NCBI RefSeq assembly: GCF_000419585.1
Contig: NZ_ATTH01000001.1
Span: 332,005-396,004, forward strand
DNA: 64,000 nt
Source: Salisaeta longa DSM 21114
Lineage (GTDB): Bacteria; Bacteroidota; Rhodothermia; Rhodothermales; Salinibacteraceae
Reading direction: 5' to 3'
Shown: positions 18,265 to 27,003 of the stretch, one piece after another
How the letters are laid out: each line of letters begins with the position of its first letter
Position numbering within the stretch: the first letter of the stretch is position 1
The notes under the pieces: model-generated
What the model was told of the DNA's origin: nothing
Seen by the model: only the letters and a program-made list of their open reading frames with translations
Database searches by the model: none
Position numbers and translations under genes: made by a program

Positions 18265-19671
18265 TCAGCCGGGACTGTTGACGTTTTCGCTTGCCGGAAT
18301 CGGGAATTGCTGCCACACGTCGTCGTTGGGACGGTCGATGGGCAGCTGGTCGAGCCGGTCGTAGCGGCGCATGTCGATCCAGCGGTGGCCTTCGCCATAC
18401 AGCTCGTAGCGACGCTGCCGCAGCAGCTCATCGGTGAGCGCGTCCTGCGTCACGGGGCCGCTGTAATCCGGCAGGCCCGCGCTATTGCGAATGAAGTTGA
18501 GGTCGTCCACCGCATCGTTGAGGTTGCCGGCGCCGCCCTGTAAAATGTGCGCCTCGGCGCGAATCAGGAAGAGCTCGGCCCGGCGAATGATGGGAATGGG
18601 CGACACGTTCGTCTTGTAGACGAAAAAGCCCCAGTCCGACGAAAGCCCCGCGCGGGCGAACGTCTCGTCGCGGTTCACGACCTTCGAAGCGCGTTGGTCA
18701 ATAATGTTGCCGTTGCTATCCCGCGCGATGTCTGTGATGTAGCTTGGGTGGGCCGCAATGAGGTCGCCCGTCGCCTGCGGCGGAATGTACCACGGATTGG
18801 TGAGGTCGCCCGCGCTTGTCGAAAATACGTGGTATGCGCCCACCTGTCGGGCGTCGCCGCCGGGGTTCGGAAACGGCACGAGCGGCGTGGCCCGCGTGCC
18901 AATGAACGAGTTTTGCAGCGCATCGAGCGCGGCGGCGGGGTCTTGCTGATAGATGGCCACGCGCGCCTTCAACGCGCGGTTGAACGCTGGAAAATCGACC
19001 GAAGAGAATCCTTCCGAAAGCGGAAACGGGAGTCCGCTACCGGCCTGCAGATCCTGGTAGGCGGCATCGAGCCGATCGGCAATCGCCTGCAACGCCTGGT
19101 CGTACCCAACCACCGTTCCCAGCTCGTTTTCGTCGAGGGCGCGTACCTCCACCCGAATACCATTCTGGTACGTCAGGTTCAGGTTGAGCAGCAGTTGGTG
19201 CGCGGCGATGGTGCCCACAAAGCCCCGGATGCTTGCTTCTTCGGCATCAGTGAAAAGCGACTGCGGGGCGTTTCCGAGCGCATCCAGGATGATGTTTCCG
19301 TTCCGCACCACGCGGTAGCGCTCCGCCCAAGGGCGCGTGATGTAAAACGTATTGTTGTTCAAGACGGCCGAGCCTTCGCCCAAGAGCTCCGAGGTATAAC
19401 GCGGGTCGGAGCTACTGAAGCGGAAGACCTCGCGGCCAATCGCGCTTACGTCGGTGAGGTACAGGTTCATGTCGGTGCGCATGCCGGCTTCCATCCCCAC
19501 GGCTACGTTGGCAATTTTGCCGCGCGTAGGGTTTTCAACGATGTCTTGCAGGCTCGGACCGTTCGGGTCGGGTCGGTTTTTGATTTCGAAGGCGTCGCAG
19601 CCGGTCAGGGCCACCAGGGCGATGAACAATACACCGAGGCGGCACCGATAAGAGCAGTGATCTAAAAACAT
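18265..19671 (-). CDS. susD: SusD/RagB family nutrient-binding lipoprotein
   Basis: 468 aa. The lipoprotein signal ends in ALTGC. The TPR-like helical SusD fold is suggested by RVVRNGNIILDAL, GFVGTIAAHQLLLNL, and the C-terminal motifs RRAELFLIRAEA, DLNFIRNSAGLP and LLRQRRYELYGEGHRWIDMRR, which are standard for SusD/RagB. It sits at the cell surface and hands substrate to the SusC channel. It follows susC after 59 bases on the same strand. The ligand cannot be named, because no glycosidase or peptidase gene is next to the pair. ATG at 19671 gives a proper signal peptide. Confidence 0.93.
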   Translation of the reverse strand: MFLDHCSYRCRLGVLFIALVALTGCDAFEIKNRPDPNGPSLQDIVENPTRGKIANVAVGMEAGMRTDMNLYLTDVSAIGREVFRFSSSDPRYTSELLGEGSAVLNNNTFYITRPWAERYRVVRNGNIILDALGNAPQSLFTDAEEASIRGFVGTIAAHQLLLNLNLTYQNGIRVEVRALDENELGTVVGYDQALQAIADRLDAAYQDLQAGSGLPFPLSEGFSSVDFPAFNRALKARVAIYQQDPAAALDALQNSFIGTRATPLVPFPNPGGDARQVGAYHVFSTSAGDLTNPWYIPPQATGDLIAAHPSYITDIARDSNGNIIDQRASKVVNRDETFARAGLSSDWGFFVYKTNVSPIPIIRRAELFLIRAEAHILQGGAGNLNDAVDDLNFIRNSAGLPDYSGPVTQDALTDELLRQRRYELYGEGHRWIDMRRYDRLDQLPIDRPNDDVWQQFPIPASENVNSPG

Positions 19672-19730
19672 GGTCGGTATCGGCAAATGACTGAACAAAG
19701 TATAGTTGGCGTGCAGCGGGTGGCGTGGCA

Positions 19731-22718
19731 TCACAGCCCCACATTCAGATGGAAGAAGAACTGCTTCGATGCCGGGTAGGGCGTCACTTCAACCCCAGTA
19801 GCCACTGGCGTGGCGCCAAAGTTATTGACCTCCGGGTCATAGCTGTCGTACGGCGTAATGGTGAGGATATTGTCGGCCGATACGCCCACTGAGAGACGCC
19901 GCAGCGTGCCATTCGTGAAGCGATCGAGCAGCGCCTGCGGCAGATCGTAGTAGAGACCAATTTCCCGGAGTCGGAAGTATGAAGCATCTTGCACGAATTG
20001 GCGGGCCGACACGCCAAACAGCGCCAACCGCTCAACACCCGCCCGCACGCCGTCGCCGTCGTAGTCCGCATCGAAGTCGGGGGTGGTGCGGCTCAGGTCA
20101 AACAGCAGCTCCGAGAGGTTGAGATTGTCGCCGCCCTTCTTCCAGTGTGCCAAGAACGACAGGCGTAGGTTCTCGAAGAAGGTGATGTTATTTGAGAACG
20201 ACATCTGAAAGTCAGGAGCAGCGTCGCCAAGCTGAAAGATGCCGTCGGAGACGCCATCGCCGTCGGTGTCATCGATGCCCACAATCTGTGTGGGGCTCTT
20301 GCCTTCCTCGATGCGGATCTCGCCCAGCGTAGCGCCAAAGCCGCCGCCTGTTGCGCGAAAGGAAGGGACCGGAAGCTCGGTGACTTCGGCCCGGTTCATC
20401 CAAAAGCTGGTGGTGGATTCCCACGTAAACGCCTCGCTTTGCGCGAGCGCCAGGGTGAGCGACGTTTCAATGCCACGGTTGATGAGTGTGCCGCCGTTAA
20501 TGGTCTCCAGGCGGAAGCCGGTCGATGAAGGTATTTCGCGCTGCAGGAGCTGATCGGAGATCTCCTTTCGATACCCTGTCACCGAGAGCCGGGCGCGCCG
20601 GTTGAACGCTGCAATGTCGAAGCCCGCTTCGATCTCTGTTTGACGCTCGGGCTTGATGTTCGATGCGCCGCGCTGCAGGTCAATGATGGTTCCTACATTG
20701 CCCCCAATGTTGGTGGCATTGAAGGAGGTGAATTTCGTCCCGAAGCTCGCGTTGTTTCCTGTTTGGCCAAACGCCGCCCGCAGCTTGAGCTGATCGACGG
20801 CTCCGACGGACCAGAAGTCGAAGTTGGCGATGCGCACGGCAAGCGAAGCATGCGGGTACAGGTAGAACTTGTTTGGGTCGCCGTTGAGCGAGCTGCGGTC
20901 GCCGCGCAGCCCGCCGGTCACGATGATCCGATCGGCCCAGTTTATGTTTTCCTGGACAAAGAAGCTACGATCCTTCTGGAAGGTCCGTAGCTGATCGCCG
21001 GCCAGTGAGGCGGCCTGCGTGATGTTTTGCTGCCCCGGAATGAGGTTCTCCGCCACCAGGTTGGCAAAGTCGAGGTCCGAGTTGGCGCCAATGAGGCCGC
21101 CCTGTGTCGTGAAGGTGAAGTCGTTTTGGGTGAGCGTGTGATTGGCGAGCAGCCGCAGGTTGGTATTCAGCGAATTGGTTTTCCCCAAAATGGATGTACC
21201 GGGCTGCGCGCTCTGGCGCTCAAACTGTAAGATGCGTGGAAACAAGCCCACGTTCTCGAAGGAGAAGAAATCTACGCCCCCTTCCACGATGGCTTGCAGC
21301 GTCTGCGTCTCGGTGGAGAATACGTTGTACTCAAACCGCCCGCTGGAAATAATACGGTTCACCTGCTCCTCGTTGGTCATCAGCTGGATGGTTTGCAGCG
21401 GATTGGACGCGTTGAACGGGTGATCCGGGTAAATCCCTTCGTTGTTGGGAAAGAGATTGACAAACTCCGGCGTTGCCGTCAACGACACGCCAAAGGTGGT
21501 GCCGGTATTATCGTTGCCGGTGAGGCCGCGTCGCGTGGTGCTGTTGATGTAGTTGAAGCGACCGGTTAGCGTGGCTTTCGTGCCAAAGTCGTGCGTTACG
21601 TTAGCCCGCACGGATTGCTTTTCGTAGCCCGTGCGCTCCACGATACCCTCGTCGTCCTGCCAGAGGCCGGAGATGTAAAAACGGGTGTTCTGGCTGCCGC
21701 CGCTCACCGAAAGCTGCGAGCGCGAGAGGAGTCCTTCCTGGCCAAAGATGGCTTCCTCGTAGTCGTAGGTCTGTCCGTTGGCCTGTTCGAAGAGGTCGCG
21801 GCCGCGTGCCCCGAAGGCCGTTTCGGCTTCTTGCGCGTTGAAGTCGCGCATGCCCAGCTTGTGGCGAATGGTGGTGATGCCCACGCTCTGCGAGAAGTTG
21901 ACCCGCGTTTGGCCGGCCTGCCCCATCTTGGTGGTGATGAGCACCACGCCGTTGGCGGCTTTTCCGCCATAGATGGCCGCGGCCGACGGGCCTTTCAGGA
22001 TCTCAATAGATGCAATATCGCGTGGGTTGAGGTCGGCAATGCGGTTCACGGGGTTGTCCTGGTTCGAGCGGCTCCCGCCTGCTGCGGCTTGCGTTACGGC
22101 GTTCACATTGGTGGGGATGGCCGCGTTGCTCACAATGACGCCGTCCACGATAAACAGCGGATCGGAGTTGCCATTGATGGTCGAGACGCCGCGCAGCTTG
22201 ATGGACATGCCGCCGCCGGGGGCCCCGGAGTACGAGGAGATCTGTGCGCCGGCCACCTTCCCGCTCAGCGCGCCGTCAAGCGTTTCCACCGAGGTGGTGC
22301 CTGCAAGGTCTTCGCCGCTGATGCTTTCGATGGAGGTGGCTGCGTTTTCGCGTTTCACGCTGGCAGCGAGGCCCGTCACGATCACTTCGCTGAGCCCTAC
22401 CACGTCTTCGCGCAGTTGCGCATCGGCATCGGTTTGGTCGGGACCGATGGTTACTTCGCGCGTCTGATAACCGATGAACGAAAACACGAGGGTTTGCGGC
22501 CCGGCTGGCACTTGAAGTTCGTAGGTACCTTGCGGGCCGGTGATGGTGCCGGTGGTGGTGCCCTCAACGCGCACATTCACGCCGGGCAGGGCATCGCCTC
22601 CCTGTGCATCGGTGACGGTTCCGCTTACAGTGCGCTGGGCGTAGGCGCCGGTAACGCTCACTGCAGCCAAAAGCACCATAAGCGCCAACGCAGCGCTGAG
22701 CCGGTATCGGTAGTTCAT
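19731..22718 (-). CDS. susC: SusC/RagA family TonB-linked outer-membrane transporter
   Basis: 995 aa. The signal peptide ends at AYAQ (residue ~28). A carboxypeptidase-D-like domain follows (RTVSGTVTDAQGGDALPGVNV), then the plug with the SusC signature ALSGKVAGAQISSYSGAPGG and IKLRGVSTINGNSDPLFIVDG. The rest is a 22-strand barrel ending in FFFHLNVGL with a terminal hydrophobic pattern. It imports a ligand captured by SusD, powered by TonB. A calcium-like stretch (DTDGDGVSDG) lies in one extracellular loop near residue 820. The promoter and a LacI-type palindrome lie just upstream. Confidence 0.95.
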   Translation of the reverse strand: MNYRYRLSAALALMVLLAAVSVTGAYAQRTVSGTVTDAQGGDALPGVNVRVEGTTTGTITGPQGTYELQVPAGPQTLVFSFIGYQTREVTIGPDQTDADAQLREDVVGLSEVIVTGLAASVKRENAATSIESISGEDLAGTTSVETLDGALSGKVAGAQISSYSGAPGGGMSIKLRGVSTINGNSDPLFIVDGVIVSNAAIPTNVNAVTQAAAGGSRSNQDNPVNRIADLNPRDIASIEILKGPSAAAIYGGKAANGVVLITTKMGQAGQTRVNFSQSVGITTIRHKLGMRDFNAQEAETAFGARGRDLFEQANGQTYDYEEAIFGQEGLLSRSQLSVSGGSQNTRFYISGLWQDDEGIVERTGYEKQSVRANVTHDFGTKATLTGRFNYINSTTRRGLTGNDNTGTTFGVSLTATPEFVNLFPNNEGIYPDHPFNASNPLQTIQLMTNEEQVNRIISSGRFEYNVFSTETQTLQAIVEGGVDFFSFENVGLFPRILQFERQSAQPGTSILGKTNSLNTNLRLLANHTLTQNDFTFTTQGGLIGANSDLDFANLVAENLIPGQQNITQAASLAGDQLRTFQKDRSFFVQENINWADRIIVTGGLRGDRSSLNGDPNKFYLYPHASLAVRIANFDFWSVGAVDQLKLRAAFGQTGNNASFGTKFTSFNATNIGGNVGTIIDLQRGASNIKPERQTEIEAGFDIAAFNRRARLSVTGYRKEISDQLLQREIPSSTGFRLETINGGTLINRGIETSLTLALAQSEAFTWESTTSFWMNRAEVTELPVPSFRATGGGFGATLGEIRIEEGKSPTQIVGIDDTDGDGVSDGIFQLGDAAPDFQMSFSNNITFFENLRLSFLAHWKKGGDNLNLSELLFDLSRTTPDFDADYDGDGVRAGVERLALFGVSARQFVQDASYFRLREIGLYYDLPQALLDRFTNGTLRRLSVGVSADNILTITPYDSYDPEVNNFGATPVATGVEVTPYPASKQFFFHLNVGL

Positions 22719-22771
22719 GGCAAGTGTTGGTTGGGTGATAGAAGCATCGAATGGCTTTCCTGAGACCGCTT

Positions 22772-22786
22772 GGAAAGCGCTTTACC
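22772..22786. promoter_or_regulatory. LacI-type operator at the susC transcription start
   Basis: GGAAAGCGCTTTACC holds the perfect palindrome AAAGCGCTTT at 22774-22783, centred on CG as in LacI/GalR/CcpA operators. It overlaps the expected transcription start of the promoter at 22792-22820. A related palindrome (GGAAGCGCTTCC) lies in the promoter of the other TonB-receptor operon at 36007-36018. No LacI-family gene is in the window. Confidence 0.55.
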
Positions 22787-22791
22787 CGTAA

Positions 22792-22820
22792 ATTGTAGGC
22801 TCTGTGTAAACAAAAAACAA
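22792..22820 (-). promoter_or_regulatory. Sigma70-like promoter of susC-susD
   Basis: On the minus strand TTGTTT (22820-22815) and TACAAT (22797-22792) are separated by exactly 17 bases in an AT-rich stretch that stands out from the GC-rich surroundings. A TATTTTTG (Bacteroidota TAnnTTTG type) also lies just upstream, so the exact element is open. The leader to the susC ATG is about 65 bases. Confidence 0.5.
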
Positions 22821-22972
22821 AAATATTGTATAGATGGCGCGCTGTTGTATCGCTGATAGCAAATTATGATGTGCAGGCGGGTACCCGAGATGGCGTCTGA
22901 GGAACGCAGGGCCGGATGATGTAACGAAACTGTGGAAATGAGGGACGGGCGGCGATCCCCCGGAAAACAGAA

Positions 22973-23010
22973 AGCGCCCGGCAGCTTCCCCTAGAAGACC
23001 ACCGGGCGCT
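22973..23010 (-). terminator. Rho-independent terminator of the Old Yellow Enzyme gene
   Basis: A 9 bp perfect stem (AGCGCCCGG with CCGGGCGCT) and a 20 base loop. On the minus strand the stem is followed by TTCTGTTTTCC. It lies 48 bases after the stop codon of the minus-strand alkene reductase gene. The rest of the 339 bases between that gene and susC holds the susC promoter and nothing else I can name. Confidence 0.6.
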
Positions 23011-23057
23011 GACAGGATGTGATAGGCGCCTCGCTAATGCGGTGCTTTAGGCAGCGC

Positions 23058-24155
23058 TTAGGCGGCAGCCGTTGATGGTGCCGCGTCGTTTGCTTCGTCG
23101 AGGGTGGGATAGTCGATGTAGCCTTCGGCGCCGCCGCCGTAGAAGGTGTCGCGGTCCCAGTCGTTGAGGGGCGCTTCTTCGAGGAAGCGACGGGGCAGGT
23201 CGGGGTTGGAGAGGAAGCACCGCGCGTAGCCCGCTAGGTCTGCGCGGCCCTCCTGCACGAGGGCCTCCCCGCGCTCGCGGTCCAGCCCGCCGCACACGAT
23301 GAGCGAGCCGTCGTACGCGGCGCGCACAACGTCCGAGGCGTTGGTGTCGTCGTCGATGGCGCCTTCCACCACATGCACGTAGGCCAGGTCATAGGCATTC
23401 AGGGCGTCGCCCACGTAGCCAAAGGTGGTGTGCGGGTCGTCGTCGCTGATGTCGTTCATGCCGCCGGCGGGCGAGAGGCGTACGCCCACGCGCTGGCTGT
23501 CCCACACCTCGGTGACGGCCTCGGTCACGTCCAGCAGCAAGCGGGCGCGGTTTTCGGGCGATCCGCCGTAGCGGTCGGTGCGCGCATTGGTTGCGCTCTG
23601 CAGAAATTGGTCGAGCAGGTAGCCGTTTGCGCCGTGCACCTCAACGCCGTCGAAGCCGGCGCGCTTAGCGTTGGCGGCTCCCTGGCGGAACTGCTCCACG
23701 ATTTCGGGCAACTCCTCGGTGTTGAGCGCGCGCGGCGTGGGGAAGGGCGCCATCTCGAAGGAAGGCGTCATGGCCTGGCCGTCCGGCTGGATGGCCGACG
23801 GCGCCACAGGCTTCTTGCCGTCGTGATAGGCCGGGTGCGAGATGCGCCCCACGTGCCACAGCTGCAAAAAGATGCGCCCGCCGGCCGCGTGCACCGCGTC
23901 GGTGATGGCCTGCCAGGCCTCCACCTGCTCATCGGAGTGGATGCCGGGCGTGTTGGGGTAGCCCTGGCCCATGGGCGTTACCTGCGTCGCCTCCGAGACG
24001 ATGAGGCCTGCGCTGGCCCGCTGGCGATAGTACGTCGCCATGATGGGCTGCGGAATGGTGCCGGTTGCGCGGTTGCGGGTCATGGGTCCCATCACCACGC
24101 GGTTGGGTAGCGAGAGGGCGCCAAGGGTGTACGGGGTAATTAGCGTGCGTGCCAT
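23058..24155 (-). CDS. Old Yellow Enzyme family alkene reductase
   Basis: 365 aa FMN-dependent NAD(P)H oxidoreductase of the NemA/OYE type that reduces electrophilic double bonds and nitro compounds in the cytoplasm. It starts LITPYTLGALSLPNRVVMGP and has PMTRNRA. The flavin and substrate residues are in FLQLWHVGR and the pair of conserved residues HGANGYLLDQFLQ. NARTDRYGGSPENRARL and the FMN phosphate region (IVCGGL, GYARCFLSNPDLP) complete the barrel. The gene is single and divergent from the ypdA-like gene. Confidence 0.93.
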   Translation of the reverse strand: MARTLITPYTLGALSLPNRVVMGPMTRNRATGTIPQPIMATYYRQRASAGLIVSEATQVTPMGQGYPNTPGIHSDEQVEAWQAITDAVHAAGGRIFLQLWHVGRISHPAYHDGKKPVAPSAIQPDGQAMTPSFEMAPFPTPRALNTEELPEIVEQFRQGAANAKRAGFDGVEVHGANGYLLDQFLQSATNARTDRYGGSPENRARLLLDVTEAVTEVWDSQRVGVRLSPAGGMNDISDDDPHTTFGYVGDALNAYDLAYVHVVEGAIDDDTNASDVVRAAYDGSLIVCGGLDRERGEALVQEGRADLAGYARCFLSNPDLPRRFLEEAPLNDWDRDTFYGGGAEGYIDYPTLDEANDAAPSTAAA

Positions 24156-24188
24156 AAAAACGTTGGGCTGTACCTACAGTGCATTATT

Positions 24189-24198
24189 TGTTGCAACA
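24189..24198. promoter_or_regulatory. Palindrome upstream of the alkene reductase gene
   Basis: TGTTGCAACA is a perfect 10 bp palindrome 34 bases upstream of the reductase ATG, in an AT-rich patch. It could be an operator for a redox or xenobiotic sensor. It does not resemble the NemR site I know from enterobacteria. Confidence 0.25.
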
Positions 24199-24287
24199 TG
24201 CGTAAGCGCAACCGGCGGATGGGTTTTTGCGCGGCCTGTGAATGGAACAGATGTTGCTTGTTGTTTACGAAGCGCGTCCGCTAAGCG

Positions 24288-24316
24288 AAACCGATGGCTA
24301 CAGGTATCGGTTTTTT
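24288..24316 (+). terminator. Terminator-like hairpin in the leader of the ypdA-like gene
   Basis: AAACCGAT and ATCGGTTT form an 8 bp stem with a 10 base loop, and TTT follows. On the plus strand it lies 56 bases before the chosen start of the ypdA-like gene. It could be an attenuator or stop read-through from upstream. The stem is AT-rich at its base, so strength is uncertain. Confidence 0.35.
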
Positions 24317-24371
24317 AAACATACTGCGCGGTTCTTTCGTGGCTATCCTTTCTGCATTCACGCAGCGTTCT

Positions 24372-25355
24372 ATGCACGACGTACTCATTATTGGCGCGGG
24401 ACCGGTGGGCCTTGCCTGCGGCATTGCGGCCAAACGGCGCGGCCTATCGCCCCTCATTGTTGACAAGGGCGCCCTGTGCAACTCGTTCATTGGCTATCCT
24501 ACCCGGATGGAGTTTTTCTCTACCCCCGAGAAGCTCGAAATTGGAGGCTACCCGTTCTCCACCCGTGATTACAAGCCGCGCCGCGAGGATGCCCTCGACT
24601 ATTACCGCCGCGTGGCGACGGCCGAGGGCCTAAACATTCGGTTGTATGAAGAAGTGACGGGGCTTACCGGAAGCGATGAAGCCTTTGTGGTGCACACGAG
24701 CAAAACCACGCACGAGGCACGGAAGGTCGTCGTTGCAACAGGATTTTATGACATCCCCAATCGCCTGGAGGTGCCCGGCGAGGACCGCCCGAAGGTGCGG
24801 CATTACTTCAAAGAGCCTTATCCGTACGCGCTCACGGATGTAGCGATCATTGGCGGCGGCAACTCGGCGGCCAAAGCGGCGCTCGCGTGCTATCGGCACG
24901 ATGCCAACGTGACCCTCATCGTGCGCAATGACGGCATCGACGACGGCGTCAAGTACTGGATCACCCCCGATCTGGAAAATCGGATTGCCGAGGGATCGAT
25001 CACGGCGTACTTTAACACGACCGTTGAGGAGATTACCGGCGACACGCTTGTGCTCAACGGCGATGACGCGCCGCCAACCATTGCCAACGACTTTGTGCTT
25101 GCCCTTATTGGGTACCGACCCAATTATTCGCTTCTGGATGCGCTCGGCGTCGAAATTGCGGACGACGAGGCCCGCACGCCCGTGCACGACGCGGCCGGTG
25201 AAACCTACCAAACGAATCGCCCGGGCGTGTACCTGGCAGGCACGATCTGCGGCGGCTGCGACACGAGCCGGTGGTTTATCGAAAACGGCCGCTTCCACGC
25301 CGAAAAAATTATGGAAGACATTGTAACGACTCGTGCACCGGCTCCCGTTTCGTAG
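24372..25355 (+). CDS. ypdA: YpdA-like FAD/NAD(P)H disulfide reductase
   Basis: 327 aa. The FAD-binding motif is VLIIGAGPVGLACGIAA at the N-terminus and the NADPH-binding motif is VAIIGGGNSAAKAALA. The GATG-like motif is VVVATGFYD. This length and pattern, and the lack of a CxxC pair, match YpdA, the bacillithiol disulfide reductase of Firmicutes, whose homologues occur in Bacteroidota. The C-terminal motif GTICGGCDTSRWFIENGR is typical. It probably keeps a low-molecular-weight thiol reduced in the cytoplasm. The ATG at 24372 begins directly before the FAD motif; earlier in-frame starts would add residues without homology. Confidence 0.85.
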   Translation: MHDVLIIGAGPVGLACGIAAKRRGLSPLIVDKGALCNSFIGYPTRMEFFSTPEKLEIGGYPFSTRDYKPRREDALDYYRRVATAEGLNIRLYEEVTGLTGSDEAFVVHTSKTTHEARKVVVATGFYDIPNRLEVPGEDRPKVRHYFKEPYPYALTDVAIIGGGNSAAKAALACYRHDANVTLIVRNDGIDDGVKYWITPDLENRIAEGSITAYFNTTVEEITGDTLVLNGDDAPPTIANDFVLALIGYRPNYSLLDALGVEIADDEARTPVHDAAGETYQTNRPGVYLAGTICGGCDTSRWFIENGRFHAEKIMEDIVTTRAPAPVS

Positions 25356-25412
25356 GCCAACCGTGGTCGCGTGCGTCTTCCAACGCGCTTTTCCTTCTTC
25401 ACGGCTTGATTG

Positions 25413-25682
25413 ATGAAAGATCTCCCGCTCGACCACGAAGCGCTTCAACACCTTCTGAACGATCCGCCCCCGTCGACGACGGGCAACGTCTCGCAGGCGA
25501 CGTGCACGGTGCGGGTGCGCCAAACAGCGGATGGTAATAAAGGATTGGCGGCGCTTAATGAAGCATTTGATGAGGGATGGCGGCCGGTGGGTATCGCGGT
25601 AACTGGCATAGACGCCGATGCCCGCGCAATCATTATCACGGTAAAGCTAGAACGCGACATCATCGATCCGGCGGGTCATTAA
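25413..25682 (+). CDS. Hypothetical small protein
   Basis: 89 aa, acidic, no signal peptide and no membrane segment. I do not recognise a family. The N-terminal third (KDLPLDHEALQHLL) is helical. The rest looks like an alpha/beta fold, with the pattern ATCTVRVRQ, NEAFDEGWRPVGIAVTGI and AIIITVKLER. It lies between the ypdA-like gene and the M24 peptidase on the same strand, with gaps of 57 and 65 bases, so it may be cotranscribed. Confidence 0.55.
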   Translation: MKDLPLDHEALQHLLNDPPPSTTGNVSQATCTVRVRQTADGNKGLAALNEAFDEGWRPVGIAVTGIDADARAIIITVKLERDIIDPAGH

Positions 25683-25747
25683 AGAACACGCCGGCATGCG
25701 TTGTGCTGTGCTAGCTGCGTACGGTTTTCACTTCATTTGTCCCGCGA

Positions 25748-26803
25748 ATGGTTATGGATGCGCTCCTTTCCCACCTCGACGGCCGCGCGCTGGTCGTCAC
25801 GTTTCCGCCCGACGTCCGGTGGCTCACAGGTTTCACCGGATCGAACGCGCTGGTCATCGTCACCGCTGCGGGCGCTGTGCATCTCGTCACCGACGGCCGC
25901 TACACCACGCAGGCGCAGGCCGAGGTGCAGGACGCCACGGTGCACATCGCCGACGGGTCGCTGATCGAGCACGCCGCCGCGCATGATCTGTTGCCCGACG
26001 GGCCGGTGGTGGTGCAGGCCGATCGCCTAAGCGTTGCGCAGTTGGAGCGCTTGCAAGAGCAGCAGCCGGCCGCCATGTGGCAGCCCGAGCGCGGCGTACT
26101 GCAGGCCCTGGTCGCACGCAAGCGGGCCGACGAAGTGGAGAAGCTGCGGGCGGCGCAGGCCATCACCGATGCCGTGTTCGAGCACCTCTGCGACTGGCTG
26201 CGTCCGGGCCAAACCGAACAAGAAGTGGCCGCCGAGATTGTGTATCAGCATTTGCGGCGCGGGGCCGAGCGGATGGCGTTCGACCCGATCGTGGCGTCGG
26301 GGCCCAACGGCGCGCTACCGCATGCGCGGCCCACGAGCCGCCGGTTGCAGGCAGGCGACGTCGTGGTGATTGACATGGGCGGCGTGCGGGCGGGCTACGC
26401 GTCGGATATGACACGCACGGTAGCAATTGGCGCGCCTGCGCCGGCTGTGCGCACCGTCTACGATGTGGTCCTGGCGGCCCAAGAGGCAGCGCTGCAGGCG
26501 GCGGTGGGCGGTATCGCATCGGATGCGCTGGACGCCGCGGCGCGCTCGGTGATCGAGGACGCCGGTCATGGCGAGGCCTTTCCGCACAGCCTGGGCCACG
26601 GCATCGGCCTGCAAACCCACGAGTGGCCGCGCGTCTCGCACCGCTCCTCGGAGCCCCTGCCCACCGGGGCGGTGATTACCATTGAACCGGGCATCTACCG
26701 GCCCGACCGGTTTGGCGTGCGCATCGAGGATATGATCCACCTGACGCCCGAGGGCCACGACAACCTCACGGCCTCTCCCAAAGACCTCATCGTCATCTCG
26801 TAG
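25748..26803 (+). CDS. Xaa-Pro aminopeptidase, M24B family
   Basis: 351 aa. The N-terminal creatinase-like domain (residues ~1-125, with VRWLTGFTGSNALVIV) is followed by the pita-bread metalloprotease domain. The five metal ligands can be seen: Asp in VVIDMGG, Asp in YASDMTRTV, His in HSLGHGIGLQTHEW, Glu in TIEPGIYRP and Glu in RIEDMIHL. It removes N-terminal residues next to proline in the cytoplasm. The ATG at 25748 is followed by another in-frame ATG at 25754. Confidence 0.92.
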   Translation: MVMDALLSHLDGRALVVTFPPDVRWLTGFTGSNALVIVTAAGAVHLVTDGRYTTQAQAEVQDATVHIADGSLIEHAAAHDLLPDGPVVVQADRLSVAQLERLQEQQPAAMWQPERGVLQALVARKRADEVEKLRAAQAITDAVFEHLCDWLRPGQTEQEVAAEIVYQHLRRGAERMAFDPIVASGPNGALPHARPTSRRLQAGDVVVIDMGGVRAGYASDMTRTVAIGAPAPAVRTVYDVVLAAQEAALQAAVGGIASDALDAAARSVIEDAGHGEAFPHSLGHGIGLQTHEWPRVSHRSSEPLPTGAVITIEPGIYRPDRFGVRIEDMIHLTPEGHDNLTASPKDLIVIS

Positions 26804-26850
26804 ACGGCGGATGCCGCGTCGTGCGTACACATCACTTTGGGTTTCGCACG

Positions 26851-26950
26851 GACGCCGATCAGGAGTGATTTGCAATAGGACGACGACATGCCCTGGAAGC
26901 AGGAGCTGACTTTGAAGCGCACAGGGCGGATTCGCGATGACTCATGCAAT
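26851..26950. repeat. Direct repeat, left copy, flanking the repeat array
   Basis: About 100 bases starting GACGCCGATCAGGAGTGATT. The right copy is at 27679-27777 in the same orientation with roughly three quarters identity. Shared blocks include GTGATTTGCAA, CATGCCC, CTGACTTTGA/CTAACTTTGA and GCATGC at the end. The two copies bracket the array of composite repeats at 27004-27650. Confidence 0.7.
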
Positions 26951-27003
26951 GGCTCTGTCAGTACGTCTCGCTGGTTGCACTGTACGGCAGGTTGTTGCTC
27001 GCT

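Noticed and set aside
25437-25446. GAAGCGCTTC palindrome as a third LacI-type site
   Set aside because: It lies inside a small coding region after its start codon and not at a promoter; chance is likely in this base composition.
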